A stretch of 64,000 nucleotides of DNA, from contig JAHDOI010000057.1 in assembly GCA_018434945.1 (NCBI GenBank), positions 1 through 64,000 on the forward strand, given 5' to 3'. Below the pieces are notes generated by a model. That model did not search any database and was not told where the DNA came from. It saw only the letters and a list, made by a program, of their open reading frames with translations. Origin of the DNA: Selenomonadales bacterium (GTDB lineage: Bacteria; Bacillota; Negativicutes; Sporomusales; UBA7701). Within the stretch, counting starts at the first letter, position 1. The number at the start of each line of letters is the position of its first letter. Shown piece after piece: positions 52,745 to 60,546 of the stretch. The translations under genes were made by a program, and so were the position numbers.

Positions 52745-53064
52745 CAGCTTTTCCCTCCCAGCTTGGCGCGGTTGACGTAGGTAGTGTGGAACAGTTCTTC
52801 CGCCAGCGGGCTGAGGGGCTTGCCGGCGAACTTCCCGTACATCTCGGCAACCGCCGGGTTGTTGTGGCTCTGGCGGATTTTCGCCTTGGCGTCGTCCTTG
52901 TACATGCCGGCGGCGCGCAGCTTTATGTATTTTGTACGGTCGACAAAGATGTCGGTCGTGACGTAGGCGCCCGCCCACAGCAGGGCGGCTCCCGCGCCGG
53001 CGAGGCCGAGGAACTCGCGGCGCGACACCTTGATCGCCTTTTCCACGTAATCGTAATTGGCCAT
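52744..53064 (-). CDS. hydB: [FeFe] hydrogenase small subunit with Tat signal
   Basis: A 106-residue protein. An N-terminal twin-arginine signal (SRREFLGLAGAGAALLWAGA near residues 14-33) is followed by the iron-hydrogenase small-subunit domain (RAAGMYKDDAKAKIRQSHNN, then MYGKFAGKPLSPLAEELFHT). In Desulfovibrio HydAB the small subunit carries the signal and exports the large subunit with it. The signal may remain as a membrane anchor here, close to the cytochrome. It lies 12 bases after hydA. Confidence 0.9.
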   Translation of the reverse strand: MANYDYVEKAIKVSRREFLGLAGAGAALLWAGAYVTTDIFVDRTKYIKLRAAGMYKDDAKAKIRQSHNNPAVAEMYGKFAGKPLSPLAEELFHTTYVNRAKLGGKS

Positions 53065-53076
53065 GTCAGTCCCTCC

Positions 53077-54339
53077 CTATGACCAAGGCAGAATGGCCTT
53101 GTACTTGTCTATCCACGACGTCCCCATCGGGTTGACCGGCTGCCCGCCGCCGTTGACGCAGCCGCCCGGGCAGTTCATCACCTCGATGAAGTGGTAAGGC
53201 GACTTGCCGGCGGCCACGTCGGCCACGACTGGGGCGAGGTTCTCCTTGATGCCATGGACCACAGCCACTTTGAGGGTGATCTCCTTGCCGGTCTTGGCAT
53301 CCTTCATGGCGACGCTCGCTTCCTTCACCCCTTTGAGGCCGCGCACCGATGCGAATTCCAGGGTTGCAAGCTCCTGGCCGGTGATGACGAAATAGGCGGT
53401 CCTGAGCGCCGCTTCCATGACACCGCCGGTATTGCCGAAAATGGTGCCTGCGCCGCTGTAGCGGGCGAGCGGATTGTCGGCATCGGTGAAGCCTGCGGCG
53501 GCCGTCAGCGAGATATTCATCTTTTTTAGCAGCCTGGCCAGATCCCGGGTCGTGAGGACCGTGTCGACATCGGGATACAACCCCGTCTTGCCCTGCTTGC
53601 GCCAGTATGCGGCCGCACTGGCGAATTCCGGCCTTGACGCCTCGAACTTCTTGGCGGTGCAGGGCATGATGCCGACGACATACATGTTTTCAGGTTCGAC
53701 CTTGAAAACGTCCCTGGCGCCGTATGTTTTCGCGAGCGCGCCCGCCATCTGCTGCGGAGATTTCGCCGAGGAGAGGTGGGGCAGAATTTCGGGGTAGTTG
53801 AGTTCGGCGTGGCGCACCCAGGCCGGACAGCAGGAGGTGAACTGGGGCAGCGGCCCGAGGTGGTGGCTGTGGGCCGGTTCGCCCAGCGCATAGTGGCGGA
53901 TCTTGGCGATAAGCTCGCTGCCCTCCTCCATGATGCACTGGTCGGCGGCGAAGTTATTATCGAATATTTTAAATCCGGCCTGTTTCATTGCTCCATAAAG
54001 CTTTTCGGTGGTGAGAGTGCCGGGCTCCAGGCCGAATTCCTCGCCGATGGCGACACGGACGGCGGGGGCGATGACGCCGACAACGGCGGCGCGGCTGTCT
54101 TTGAGTTTGGCGATGACGGCATTGACGCTGTCGGCTGTGTCCCGCGGCGCTCCAAAGGGGCAGTTCACCAGACACTGGCCGCAAAAAAGGCATTTTTCGT
54201 TGTCCACGCCGTGTACGGCGCCGTACTTGCCGGTGATGGCGCCGGTGGGGCAGAAAGCCTTGCAGGAATCGCACCCCTTGCACTTTTTGCGGTCGATCTC
54301 AATAACTGAAGACAGCTCTTTTTGCCGAAAACCGATCAT
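53077..54339 (-). CDS. hydA: [FeFe] hydrogenase large subunit, exported type
   Basis: A 420-residue [FeFe] hydrogenase with two N-terminal 4Fe-4S clusters (CKGCDSCKAFCP near 20-31, CLFCGQCLVNCP near 50-61) and the H-cluster domain with L1 TSCCPAW near 168, L2 MPCTAKK near 228 and L3 MNCPGGCVNGGGQP near 390. Length and cluster set match the periplasmic Desulfovibrio HydA. There is no signal peptide of its own; export should rely on the Tat signal of the small subunit. GGGAGGGGG precedes ATG 54339. First gene of a three-gene operon. Confidence 0.92.
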   Translation of the reverse strand: MIGFRQKELSSVIEIDRKKCKGCDSCKAFCPTGAITGKYGAVHGVDNEKCLFCGQCLVNCPFGAPRDTADSVNAVIAKLKDSRAAVVGVIAPAVRVAIGEEFGLEPGTLTTEKLYGAMKQAGFKIFDNNFAADQCIMEEGSELIAKIRHYALGEPAHSHHLGPLPQFTSCCPAWVRHAELNYPEILPHLSSAKSPQQMAGALAKTYGARDVFKVEPENMYVVGIMPCTAKKFEASRPEFASAAAYWRKQGKTGLYPDVDTVLTTRDLARLLKKMNISLTAAAGFTDADNPLARYSGAGTIFGNTGGVMEAALRTAYFVITGQELATLEFASVRGLKGVKEASVAMKDAKTGKEITLKVAVVHGIKENLAPVVADVAAGKSPYHFIEVMNCPGGCVNGGGQPVNPMGTSWIDKYKAILPWS

Positions 54340-54371
54340 AGAACCCCCTCCCAGGCATTTTTATGGTATGA

Positions 54372-54382
54372 TGGTCTGACCA
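54372..54382. promoter_or_regulatory. TGGTCTGACCA palindrome before hydA
   Basis: An 11-base odd palindrome between the candidate hydA -10 box and the ATG. It has the TGGTNNGACCA shape bound by FadR-subfamily GntR regulators; such a regulator is not in the window. Confidence 0.4.
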
Positions 54383-54391
54383 CTCATATAA

Positions 54392-54421
54392 ATATTAGGT
54401 TATATGGTTATAAATTGTCAA
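54392..54421 (-). promoter_or_regulatory. Candidate hydA promoter
   Basis: Minus-strand perfect -35 TTGACA (54416-54421), 18-base spacer, TAATAT (54392-54397), about 52 bases before the ATG. Confidence 0.6.
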
Positions 54422-54708
54422 CCGATTTTTTTCAATATTTTGAAAGTGAAAAAAGGCACAAAGTGCCAGCTCGCGGGATGTATTTCCCTGGCCGTCAGCG
54501 GTATATGAATCGGCCGCCGCGATTATATTCCTCCCCGATTTTATCATTGTTCTCTCCGGATGAAGGAATAATCTTCATACTATAGAAAAAGGTGTAATTA
54601 GTATTACTCGAAACGCTATTATGCGACAAATTCCCCTGGCCGATGCGGAGTTCCCCGGGATTATCATTCAGCCGGCGATGGCCGGCAGAGCAGACAGGAG
54701 ATGTTGTG

Positions 54709-55047
54709 ATGAAAATTGCGTCCTACCACGAGAAGGGTTTTCTGGTGATAAAGGTTGAAGGGCGGATGGATATCGCCACTTCCCCGGAATTCGAGAAAAA
54801 CTGCGCAGCCTTAACGGAGCAAGGCAACCAGAACGTCGTCCTCGACTTTTCCGACCTCGAATACATCAGCAGCGCCGGCCTGCGCAGCATCCTTGCCATC
54901 GCCAAAAAACTCAAAAGCACCGGCGGCAGCCTGTCCTTATGCGCCCTGACCGGCCTTGTCAAGGAAGTTTTCGACCTCTCGGGCTTCGATAATTTCCTGC
55001 CGATCTACACCGACGCGGAACATGCCCTGGCAGGTGACGGCAAGTGA
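54709..55047 (+). CDS. STAS-domain anti-sigma factor antagonist
   Basis: A 112-residue single STAS-domain protein of the SpoIIAA/RsbV type. The phospho-acceptor loop is VVLDFSDLEYISSAGLRSIL near residues 43-62, with the target Ser in ISSAG. In its unphosphorylated form it would bind the anti-sigma kinase encoded next. ATG at 54709 follows CAGGAGATG. Its stop overlaps the start of the kinase gene (GTGA), so the two are translationally coupled. First gene of a four-gene operon. Confidence 0.88.
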   Translation: MKIASYHEKGFLVIKVEGRMDIATSPEFEKNCAALTEQGNQNVVLDFSDLEYISSAGLRSILAIAKKLKSTGGSLSLCALTGLVKEVFDLSGFDNFLPIYTDAEHALAGDGK

Positions 55048-55463
55048 CGCGGACAGCGGAAAGCACCTTCATCGCCAGCATCGACAATATCCCCCAGATG
55101 GTGGCGTTCGTTTCCGATGCGGCCACTGCGGCCGGCGTCCATCCTCGGCGTGTGATGCACCTCGAACTGGCCACCGAAGAAGCGGTCACCAATATCTGCA
55201 GCTATGCCTACGAAGTCCCTCCCGGCCGGTTGTCAATCCGCGTATCCCGTTCCGCAGATACGTTAAGGGTGGAATTCATCGATAACGGCGTGCCCTTCGA
55301 CCCTCTGGCCGCGGACGCGCCCGACCTTCAGGCCGACCTGGAAAACCGCGAAGTCGGCGGTTTGGGGATTTTCCTCATCAGGCGCCTGCTCGACGAAGTC
55401 CACTACCACCGCCGCGATGACCAGAACATCCTGTCGCTGGTAATCAAGCATGACCCTGCATAA
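55044..55463 (+). CDS. HATPase serine kinase (RsbW/SpoIIAB-like anti-sigma factor)
   Basis: A 139-residue GHKL ATPase of the anti-sigma kinase type. The N box is HLELATEEAVTNICSYAY near residues 39-56, the G1 box FIDNGVPFDPL near 77-87 and the G2 box GGLGIFLIRRLLDEV near 104-118. It would phosphorylate the STAS protein and, when free, bind a target, classically a sigma factor. No sigma factor gene is in the operon, so the output is unknown. GTG at 55044 overlaps the STAS stop by four bases, and the end overlaps the next gene by 14. Confidence 0.87.
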   Translation: MTRTAESTFIASIDNIPQMVAFVSDAATAAGVHPRRVMHLELATEEAVTNICSYAYEVPPGRLSIRVSRSADTLRVEFIDNGVPFDPLAADAPDLQADLENREVGGLGIFLIRRLLDEVHYHRRDDQNILSLVIKHDPA

Positions 55464-56424
55464 AACCCTTCTCGCCCTCGCCGCCGTCCTGGCGGCTCTG
55501 CTTACCCCGGCGCCGCCGGCCGTCGCCGCGGGGAAGCCGGTGGAGCTGATGCTTCAGTGGACACACCAGGCCCAGTTTGCCGGCTATTACGTCGCTGCAG
55601 CCAAGGGCATATATCAGGCTCACGGCCTCGATGTGAGGATAATCCAGGGCGGGCCCGGCCTTGACCCTATGAACGAGCTTGCCAACGGCGATGTCGACTT
55701 CGTCACCGCCTGGCTGCCGACCGCCCTCACCCGGCGCCAGGACGGACTGCCGCTCGTCAATGTCGCCCAGGTCGTCAACAGGTCCAACCTGCTGCTGATA
55801 GGCTGGAAAGACGGGCCGGGAGGGTCTTCCCGAGACTTGAGCGGCCGCAGGATAAGCATCTGGGAGGGAGACTTCCGGGCGCCCTACCTGGCATGGCTGC
55901 AATCCGAAGGCGTGGAGCCGGCCGCGATCCACCCCCAGTACTACTCGGTAAACCTCTTCCTCCGCAAAGGTGTCGACGCCTGTTCCGCCATGTACTACAA
56001 CGAGTATCACATGCTCTACCAGGCCGGCGTGAATGAGGACGAACTGAGTGTCTTCTTTCTCAAAGACTACGGCTTCGGCTTCCCCGAGGACGGCCTCTAT
56101 TGCACCGAAGGCACCCTCCGGCTGGACCGCGAAATGGTCGCGGCGTTCCGCGCGGCCTCGCTGGAAGGCTGGCTTTACGCTGCCCGGCATCCGGAGGAAG
56201 CCCTGGACATAGTGATGGAATACGTGACCACCGCCAACGTAGCCACCAACCGCTCCCACATGAAATGGATGCTGGAGAAAATCCTGGCAAGCATCGTACC
56301 GGTTGCCGATTCCTGGACCCTCGGCGAACTGGCCCGCAGTGATTACGAAAAAACGGTGCTGATGATGAAGGGGCAAAACATGCTCCACAATCCCCCCTCG
56401 TACGAAGCGTTTACAGGGAGGTGA
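55450..56424 (+). CDS. NMT1/THI5-like solute-binding protein in a signalling operon
   Basis: A 324-residue exported binding protein. The Sec signal spans residues 1-26 (LLALAAVLAALL, then AVAAG) with no lipobox, so it should be soluble in a periplasm. The mature part matches the NMT1/THI5 (ThiY/SsuA-type) fold: LMLQWTHQAQFAGYYVAAAKGIY near 33-55, GLDVRIIQGGPGLDP near 59-73 and the NGDVDFVTAW segment near 79-88. No ABC permease or ATPase lies nearby. It overlaps the anti-sigma kinase gene by 14 bases and is followed after six bases by the phosphatase, which suggests that it senses a ligand for the phosphatase. Ligand unknown. Confidence 0.85.
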   Translation: MTLHKTLLALAAVLAALLTPAPPAVAAGKPVELMLQWTHQAQFAGYYVAAAKGIYQAHGLDVRIIQGGPGLDPMNELANGDVDFVTAWLPTALTRRQDGLPLVNVAQVVNRSNLLLIGWKDGPGGSSRDLSGRRISIWEGDFRAPYLAWLQSEGVEPAAIHPQYYSVNLFLRKGVDACSAMYYNEYHMLYQAGVNEDELSVFFLKDYGFGFPEDGLYCTEGTLRLDREMVAAFRAASLEGWLYAARHPEEALDIVMEYVTTANVATNRSHMKWMLEKILASIVPVADSWTLGELARSDYEKTVLMMKGQNMLHNPPSYEAFTGR

Positions 56425-56430
56425 CGGCCC

Positions 56431-58359
56431 GTGTTCCATAACATCAGTATCCGTTGGCGCCTGTTCGCTTTCGTACTTGCCGCCGCCGGCATAATACTGG
56501 CTGTGGTCATCGGCTACGGTTATCTCGAGGCGCGCGAACTGCTTGAGGAAGAACTGGAAGCCAAAGCCTGGCAGCTTTCCAACGCCACCGCCAATAAAAT
56601 AGTCACGGTCGAAAAGGCCGTCGCGAAGGTCGCCGGTGGGCTGGCAGCGACAGTGGCCGTGCATTCAGGCCCGCAAACCGACTATTACCCGCTGCTGGAG
56701 CGGCTGCTTGCCGAAACCGAGGAATTATCCGGGATCGCCATAGCCTGGGACCCGGGCTACCGGCAGCGGGGCGGCATCGCCGTCTCCCCCGCGGTGCACC
56801 GTGAAGGCAACCGGATAGAACGCAGCGATCTGTCGGCCTCCGGCGCCAACTATACGGTCACCGACTGGTACGCCCTGCCGCGCAACCTTCTCCGCCCCAG
56901 CTGGAGCGAACCATATGCGACCGGCAGCGGCGGCGACTCGCTGATGGTGACCTACTCCGTCCCCCTCAGTGCCAAAACCGGCAACAACTCTTTCCTCGGC
57001 GTCGTAAAATGCGACGTTTCGCTTGAGTGGCTGCGCGAACTCCTCATGGCGCTGCCGCTCGAGAAAAACGGCTACGCCTTCCTGCTGTCCCGCAACGGCA
57101 CATATGTCGCCCATCCGCAAAACAACTTCATCCTGAAAGAAAATATCTTCAGCAGGGCCGAGGAACAAGATAACGCCCTCCTCCGCAAACTGGGCCGCGA
57201 AATGGTGAAAGGGCGCAGCGGCTTCATCCGCTACGACAGCATCGTCAGCGACGAAAAAGGGTGGCTGCTCTACCAGCCGATACCTTCCACCGGTTGGGTC
57301 CTGGGGGTGTTCTTCCCCCAGGAAGCGATGTCCGCAAAAGTCGCCGAGCTTAGCCGCAAAGAAGCGGCGATCGGGCTGCTCGGTTTCCTGCTACTCCTTC
57401 CCGTCATGCTGCTGATAGCCCGCTCCATCACCCGCCCGCTGCTTCAGCTTGACAAAGCCGCCAGGATACTGGCCACCGGCGACCTCGACGCCCCGCTTCC
57501 CGAGCTGCGCGGCAAAAACGAAGTCGCGCGGCTGGCCGACTCGTTCACAACCATGCGGGACGAACTCAAAGTCCATTTGGCCATGCTGGAACAGACCGCG
57601 GCCAACCGCGAGCGGATCGAGAGCGAACTGAGGATCGCCCGCGATATCCAGATGGGCCTCGTCCCCAAAACATTCCCGCCCTTTCCCTCCCGACGGGACT
57701 TCGAGCTTTTCGCCGTCATGACCCCGGCCCGTCAGGTCGGCGGGGATCTATACGACTTTTTCATGCCCGACGACGACCACCTCTGCATAGCCATCGGCGA
57801 CGTTTCCGGCAAAGGCGTGCCCGCGGCGCTGTTCATGGCGGTCACCCGTACTATGCTGCGGGCCTTCCTCCACAACGGCGACTCTCCCGGCGAAGCCCTG
57901 CGCCACCTGAACGACGACCTTGCCCAAAACAACGACTACTGCATGTTCGTAACCGTCTTCTGCCTGGTTGTCCATCTGCCCAGCGGCACCTGCCGCTTCG
58001 CGAACGGCGGTCACAACCTGCCGTGCATCATTCGCGCCGGCGGCGATATATGCTTCCTTCCCAAAACGCAGGGAGCGGCCCTGGGGGTCATGGAGGGGCT
58101 GCAGGTCGCTGAAAACGAAATCGTGCTCGCTCCGGGCGACACCGTCTTCCTTTACACCGACGGCGTCACCGAAGCCATGAACCTGCAGGGGGAACTGTTC
58201 GGCGACAACAGGATGACGGCTGAATTGTCCCGGCAGCGGGCCCTGAGCTGCACCGGCCTGCTCGGCGCGGTCACCGAAGCTGTCGCAGCCCACGCCGATG
58301 GAGCCGAACAGTCTGACGACATCACCATGGTGGCCTTCCGCTATTTCGGGCAGCGCTGA
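56431..58359 (+). CDS. Membrane PP2C (SpoIIE/RsbU-type) phosphatase with dCache and HAMP
   Basis: A 642-residue receptor phosphatase. Helix 1 (about residues 10-31), an extracytoplasmic double-Cache domain (about 40-300), helix 2 (about 310-328), HAMP (ARSITRPLLQLDKAARILATGD), a coiled coil, and a C-terminal PP2C domain (about 410-640). Metal and catalytic motifs are GGDLYDFF, GDVSGKGVPAALFMA near 455-469, FANGGHNLP, FLYTDGVTEA and QSDDITMVAF. It would dephosphorylate the STAS protein of the same operon in response to an external signal. The GTG start lies six bases after the binding-protein gene. A terminator follows. Confidence 0.9.
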   Translation: MFHNISIRWRLFAFVLAAAGIILAVVIGYGYLEARELLEEELEAKAWQLSNATANKIVTVEKAVAKVAGGLAATVAVHSGPQTDYYPLLERLLAETEELSGIAIAWDPGYRQRGGIAVSPAVHREGNRIERSDLSASGANYTVTDWYALPRNLLRPSWSEPYATGSGGDSLMVTYSVPLSAKTGNNSFLGVVKCDVSLEWLRELLMALPLEKNGYAFLLSRNGTYVAHPQNNFILKENIFSRAEEQDNALLRKLGREMVKGRSGFIRYDSIVSDEKGWLLYQPIPSTGWVLGVFFPQEAMSAKVAELSRKEAAIGLLGFLLLLPVMLLIARSITRPLLQLDKAARILATGDLDAPLPELRGKNEVARLADSFTTMRDELKVHLAMLEQTAANRERIESELRIARDIQMGLVPKTFPPFPSRRDFELFAVMTPARQVGGDLYDFFMPDDDHLCIAIGDVSGKGVPAALFMAVTRTMLRAFLHNGDSPGEALRHLNDDLAQNNDYCMFVTVFCLVVHLPSGTCRFANGGHNLPCIIRAGGDICFLPKTQGAALGVMEGLQVAENEIVLAPGDTVFLYTDGVTEAMNLQGELFGDNRMTAELSRQRALSCTGLLGAVTEAVAAHADGAEQSDDITMVAFRYFGQR

Positions 58360-58377
58360 TTACCGTAGAGGCAAAAC

Positions 58378-58408
58378 GAAAACGCGGCGCATCTCGCGCC
58401 GCGTTTTC
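58378..58408 (+). terminator. Terminator after the partner-switching operon
   Basis: A 13-bp stem (58378-58390 with 58396-58408) with ATCTC loop, AAAA/TTTT outer pairs, 18 bases after the phosphatase stop. Confidence 0.85.
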
Positions 58409-58612
58409 ATGCGATGCCGTCGGCCACACGTCCTCCCCATTGCCGTTCTCCGGCGCGGTCACCCTCGGCAGCCGGCAAATTTTTCCCGGCGAACCGTTTT
58501 CCTATATATGCAAAATACATATTTACGATTATAATTATCTTAGGATATTAATTTTCCACAGCAAACAACTCGAAAATAATTGCAAGGCGCTAGCGCCATT
58601 GGGAGGCTTGCG

Positions 58613-58930
58613 ATGAAAAGAATGCTTTTGTTCGCCGGTGCCGTTCTGCTACTGGCAGCCGTCGCTGTGTCCGTCTTCGGTCCGCACCGCCAGGAGCTGC
58701 AGCTTATCCACCGGGACGGCCCCCGCGCTCTCTACCTGGACACTGCTTCGATGCAAGTAATGAGCGAACCTGAGACCGGACTCCGCTACCTCGACGTCAC
58801 CGTGCGGCAGACCTACGACTTCACCGATAACTACGATCTCACCAGGTACTACGTGCTGGTTGACGCCAGAAAGCTCCAGCCGGTTACCGCCACCGGCTGC
58901 GACAAGGACGGAAAAGTGCTCGAGCTCTGA
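58613..58930 (+). CDS. Small exported protein, interrupted by in-frame TGA
   Basis: A 105-residue protein with an N-terminal hydrophobic signal or anchor (LLFAGAVLLLAAVAVSVFG near residues 4-22) and a beta-rich body (LQLIHRDGPRALYLDTASMQ, YLDVTVRQTYDFTDNY, RYYVLVDARK). This resembles small surface-adhesin-E-like exported proteins, but no family was assigned. ATG at 58613 follows GGGAGG. The frame stops at TGA 58928-58930 right after KVLEL, then continues for 35 more sense codons with protein-like sequence to a second TGA at 59036-59038. The gene is therefore probably a nonsense mutant, or less likely a readthrough or selenocysteine gene. Confidence 0.65.
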   Translation: MKRMLLFAGAVLLLAAVAVSVFGPHRQELQLIHRDGPRALYLDTASMQVMSEPETGLRYLDVTVRQTYDFTDNYDLTRYYVLVDARKLQPVTATGCDKDGKVLEL

Positions 58931-59038
58931 AACCTCATGGATACTACGGTCTCGTGGAGACCGCCCGACCCGGCCACCAACGAGGAAAAGATTTATGACG
59001 CCGCTTTGAACCACGCCCGCAAACGGCGGCTGCTCTGA
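58931..59038 (+). other. In-frame continuation after the TGA, with stem-loop
   Basis: Thirty-five codons in the same frame encode NLMDTTVSWRPPDPATNEEK, then IYDAALNHARK, similar in style to C-termini of small exported proteins. A 7-bp stem with GTG loop (58947-58953 with 58957-58963) starts 16 bases after the TGA. Confidence 0.5.
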
Positions 59039-59065
59039 CCGCTGTTCACCATCCCTGTCCGACAC

Positions 59066-59102
59066 AACAGGCACCGGTACCCAGGAGGTACCGGTGCCTG
59101 TT
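59066..59102. terminator. Bidirectional terminator-like hairpin
   Basis: A 15-bp perfect stem (59066-59080 with 59088-59102). It separates the small exported protein gene from the convergent dehydrogenase gene. T-runs are short. Confidence 0.7.
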
Positions 59103-59120
59103 CCCGTCTCCGGCGGCTTT

Positions 59121-60032
59121 TTAGCTTTTACCGCCGGCGAGATATGTCTCGATATTCTTAAGCACCTTCTCGCTCAGGCGCTCCATAGCCTGGCGGGTGC
59201 GCCCGCACGACCTGTTCAAACAGTTGACGTGGCGGTTGGCGAGCAGCTTGCCGGTCTCGTCGCCGAGCGCGGCGGCCGTATCGCAGAAAAACTCGTTGCC
59301 GCCGTGTTCCAGCCATCTGGCGAGGGCGGGAACATCGTGCGCCGGGCCTATGGAGGTATTGAACATTATCTTGTGATTGCCTAACCAGGCGAACTGCTCG
59401 TCGCCGAACAAGATGACGTTCTTGTTCAGGCAGGCGCAAACGGCATCGACCGTGCCCAGCAGTTCCCTGAGCGGCAGGTATTTAATGCCTTTCGCCTCCG
59501 CGTCCGGCTTGCGGGTTCGGCTGAAATAATACAGATCGGCTCCCAGCGCCTGAAGGCCGTCGGCAATCATCCGCCCGGAGGTGCCCAGGCCGACGATGCC
59601 GACCTTCAGCCCGGCAAGCTCCACCGGCTGTTCCTGCCACTGCTTGGCGCCGAAACCGTGCAGGTAGCGGATCAGTTCGCTCACTACATATTCTACGACC
59701 CCCTGGTCGCCGTAGTCGCGGATACCGGCCACCGCGATATTCCTGGCCCGCGCGGCGCGGATATCGACATTGGCGCTCTCCTCGGAATAGAGGCTGCAGC
59801 ACATGCCGATATAGCGGATGCCGGGGCAGGCGTCGAGAACACTTTCCCCAATCCGGCTGGTATAATTCAGCAGCACGGCGTCGGCATCGCCGATGCGGCC
59901 GATTATTTCCGCATCGTCCCGGGGAACGTCCCCAAACAGCACCACGTCTTGCGCGAAGTCGTGAAGCTTCCGCGCCGCCGGCGGAACCAGGCCAACCGGC
60001 TCAATGGCAACAATTTTTTTAAACAAATCCAT
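59121..60032 (-). CDS. D-2-hydroxyacid dehydrogenase-family protein, atypical active site
   Basis: A 303-residue protein of the D-isomer-specific 2-hydroxyacid dehydrogenase fold. The Rossmann motif KVGIVGLGTSGRMIADGLQA is near residues 143-162, with KIMFNTSIGPAHD near 221 and CGRTRQAMERLSEKV at the end. In the usual family motifs INTARG and TPHIAG the catalytic Arg and His are expected; here they fall on Ile (NTSIG) and Arg (LNRSCG), so normal dehydrogenase catalysis is doubtful. Such divergent members are common in anaerobic Firmicutes and lack a proven role. No operon partner. Confidence 0.75.
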   Translation of the reverse strand: MDLFKKIVAIEPVGLVPPAARKLHDFAQDVVLFGDVPRDDAEIIGRIGDADAVLLNYTSRIGESVLDACPGIRYIGMCCSLYSEESANVDIRAARARNIAVAGIRDYGDQGVVEYVVSELIRYLHGFGAKQWQEQPVELAGLKVGIVGLGTSGRMIADGLQALGADLYYFSRTRKPDAEAKGIKYLPLRELLGTVDAVCACLNKNVILFGDEQFAWLGNHKIMFNTSIGPAHDVPALARWLEHGGNEFFCDTAAALGDETGKLLANRHVNCLNRSCGRTRQAMERLSEKVLKNIETYLAGGKS

Positions 60033-60087
60033 GTCCTCCAGAGTAGGTCGCTTGGCACATTACCCGGGCGCAAACCTGCCGCGGCGG

Positions 60088-60546
60088 TTATCGGTGCACG
60101 GCCCCGGGCGCTTTTACGGCAATACCGTTTTCTTTTATGTACTCCATCAGCAGTTCGGCTGTCCGCCCGGTGATCTTCAGGCAGCCGCGAAGATGCTCTT
60201 TCGTCTCGAAAGGATGGGGATTGAGCGCCCGGCAGCACGTCCCGCCGAAGTTGCCGCTGAACCGCTCGTGGAAACCCGCGCTGACGAGGTACGCCTCGTC
60301 GCGGCTCTCCTCATTGCTCCTCCGCCCCGCAAGCGCCCCCAGCACCATTATCGAAGCAGCCAGCGCCCCGCACACACAGCCCGAGTGGCCGATACCCCCT
60401 CCGAACCCGGCCGCGAGCCGCAGGGCATCGTCGCCCAGCCCGAGACCGAGCGCCGTGTTGAACGACCGCAAAACCGCCTCGGCGCAGTTGTAGCCGTCCC
60501 GGAAATGTTGCCCGGCAAGCTGTCTGACATCAGTTTCACTATCCAT
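60088..60546 (-). CDS. C_GCAxxG_C_C family redox-type protein
   Basis: A 152-residue protein of the C_GCAxxG_C_C family. NCAEAVLRSF near residues 20-29 and GGGIGHSGCVCGALAASIMVLG near 49-70 carry the signature cysteines, with further Cys in FGGTCCRALN near 99-108 and LRGCLKITG near 119. The family is frequent in anaerobes, next to redox and metal-related genes, and biochemically uncharacterised; a role in electron transfer or cofactor binding is assumed. Its stop lies about 55 bases upstream of the dehydrogenase start, so co-transcription is possible. Confidence 0.85.
   Translation of the reverse strand: MDSETDVRQLAGQHFRDGYNCAEAVLRSFNTALGLGLGDDALRLAAGFGGGIGHSGCVCGALAASIMVLGALAGRRSNEESRDEAYLVSAGFHERFSGNFGGTCCRALNPHPFETKEHLRGCLKITGRTAELLMEYIKENGIAVKAPGAVHR

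Larger units (their letters stand above)
54340..54708. other. Divergent regulatory region between hydA and the partner-switching operon (369 bases)
   Basis: AT-rich spacer. It holds the hydA promoter and a TGGTCTGACCA palindrome (listed separately), an ATGAAG-N7-CTTCAT hairpin near 54560-54578 and a GTAAT-N4-ATTAC palindrome at 54594-54607 before the STAS gene. No small gene was seen. Confidence 0.5.
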
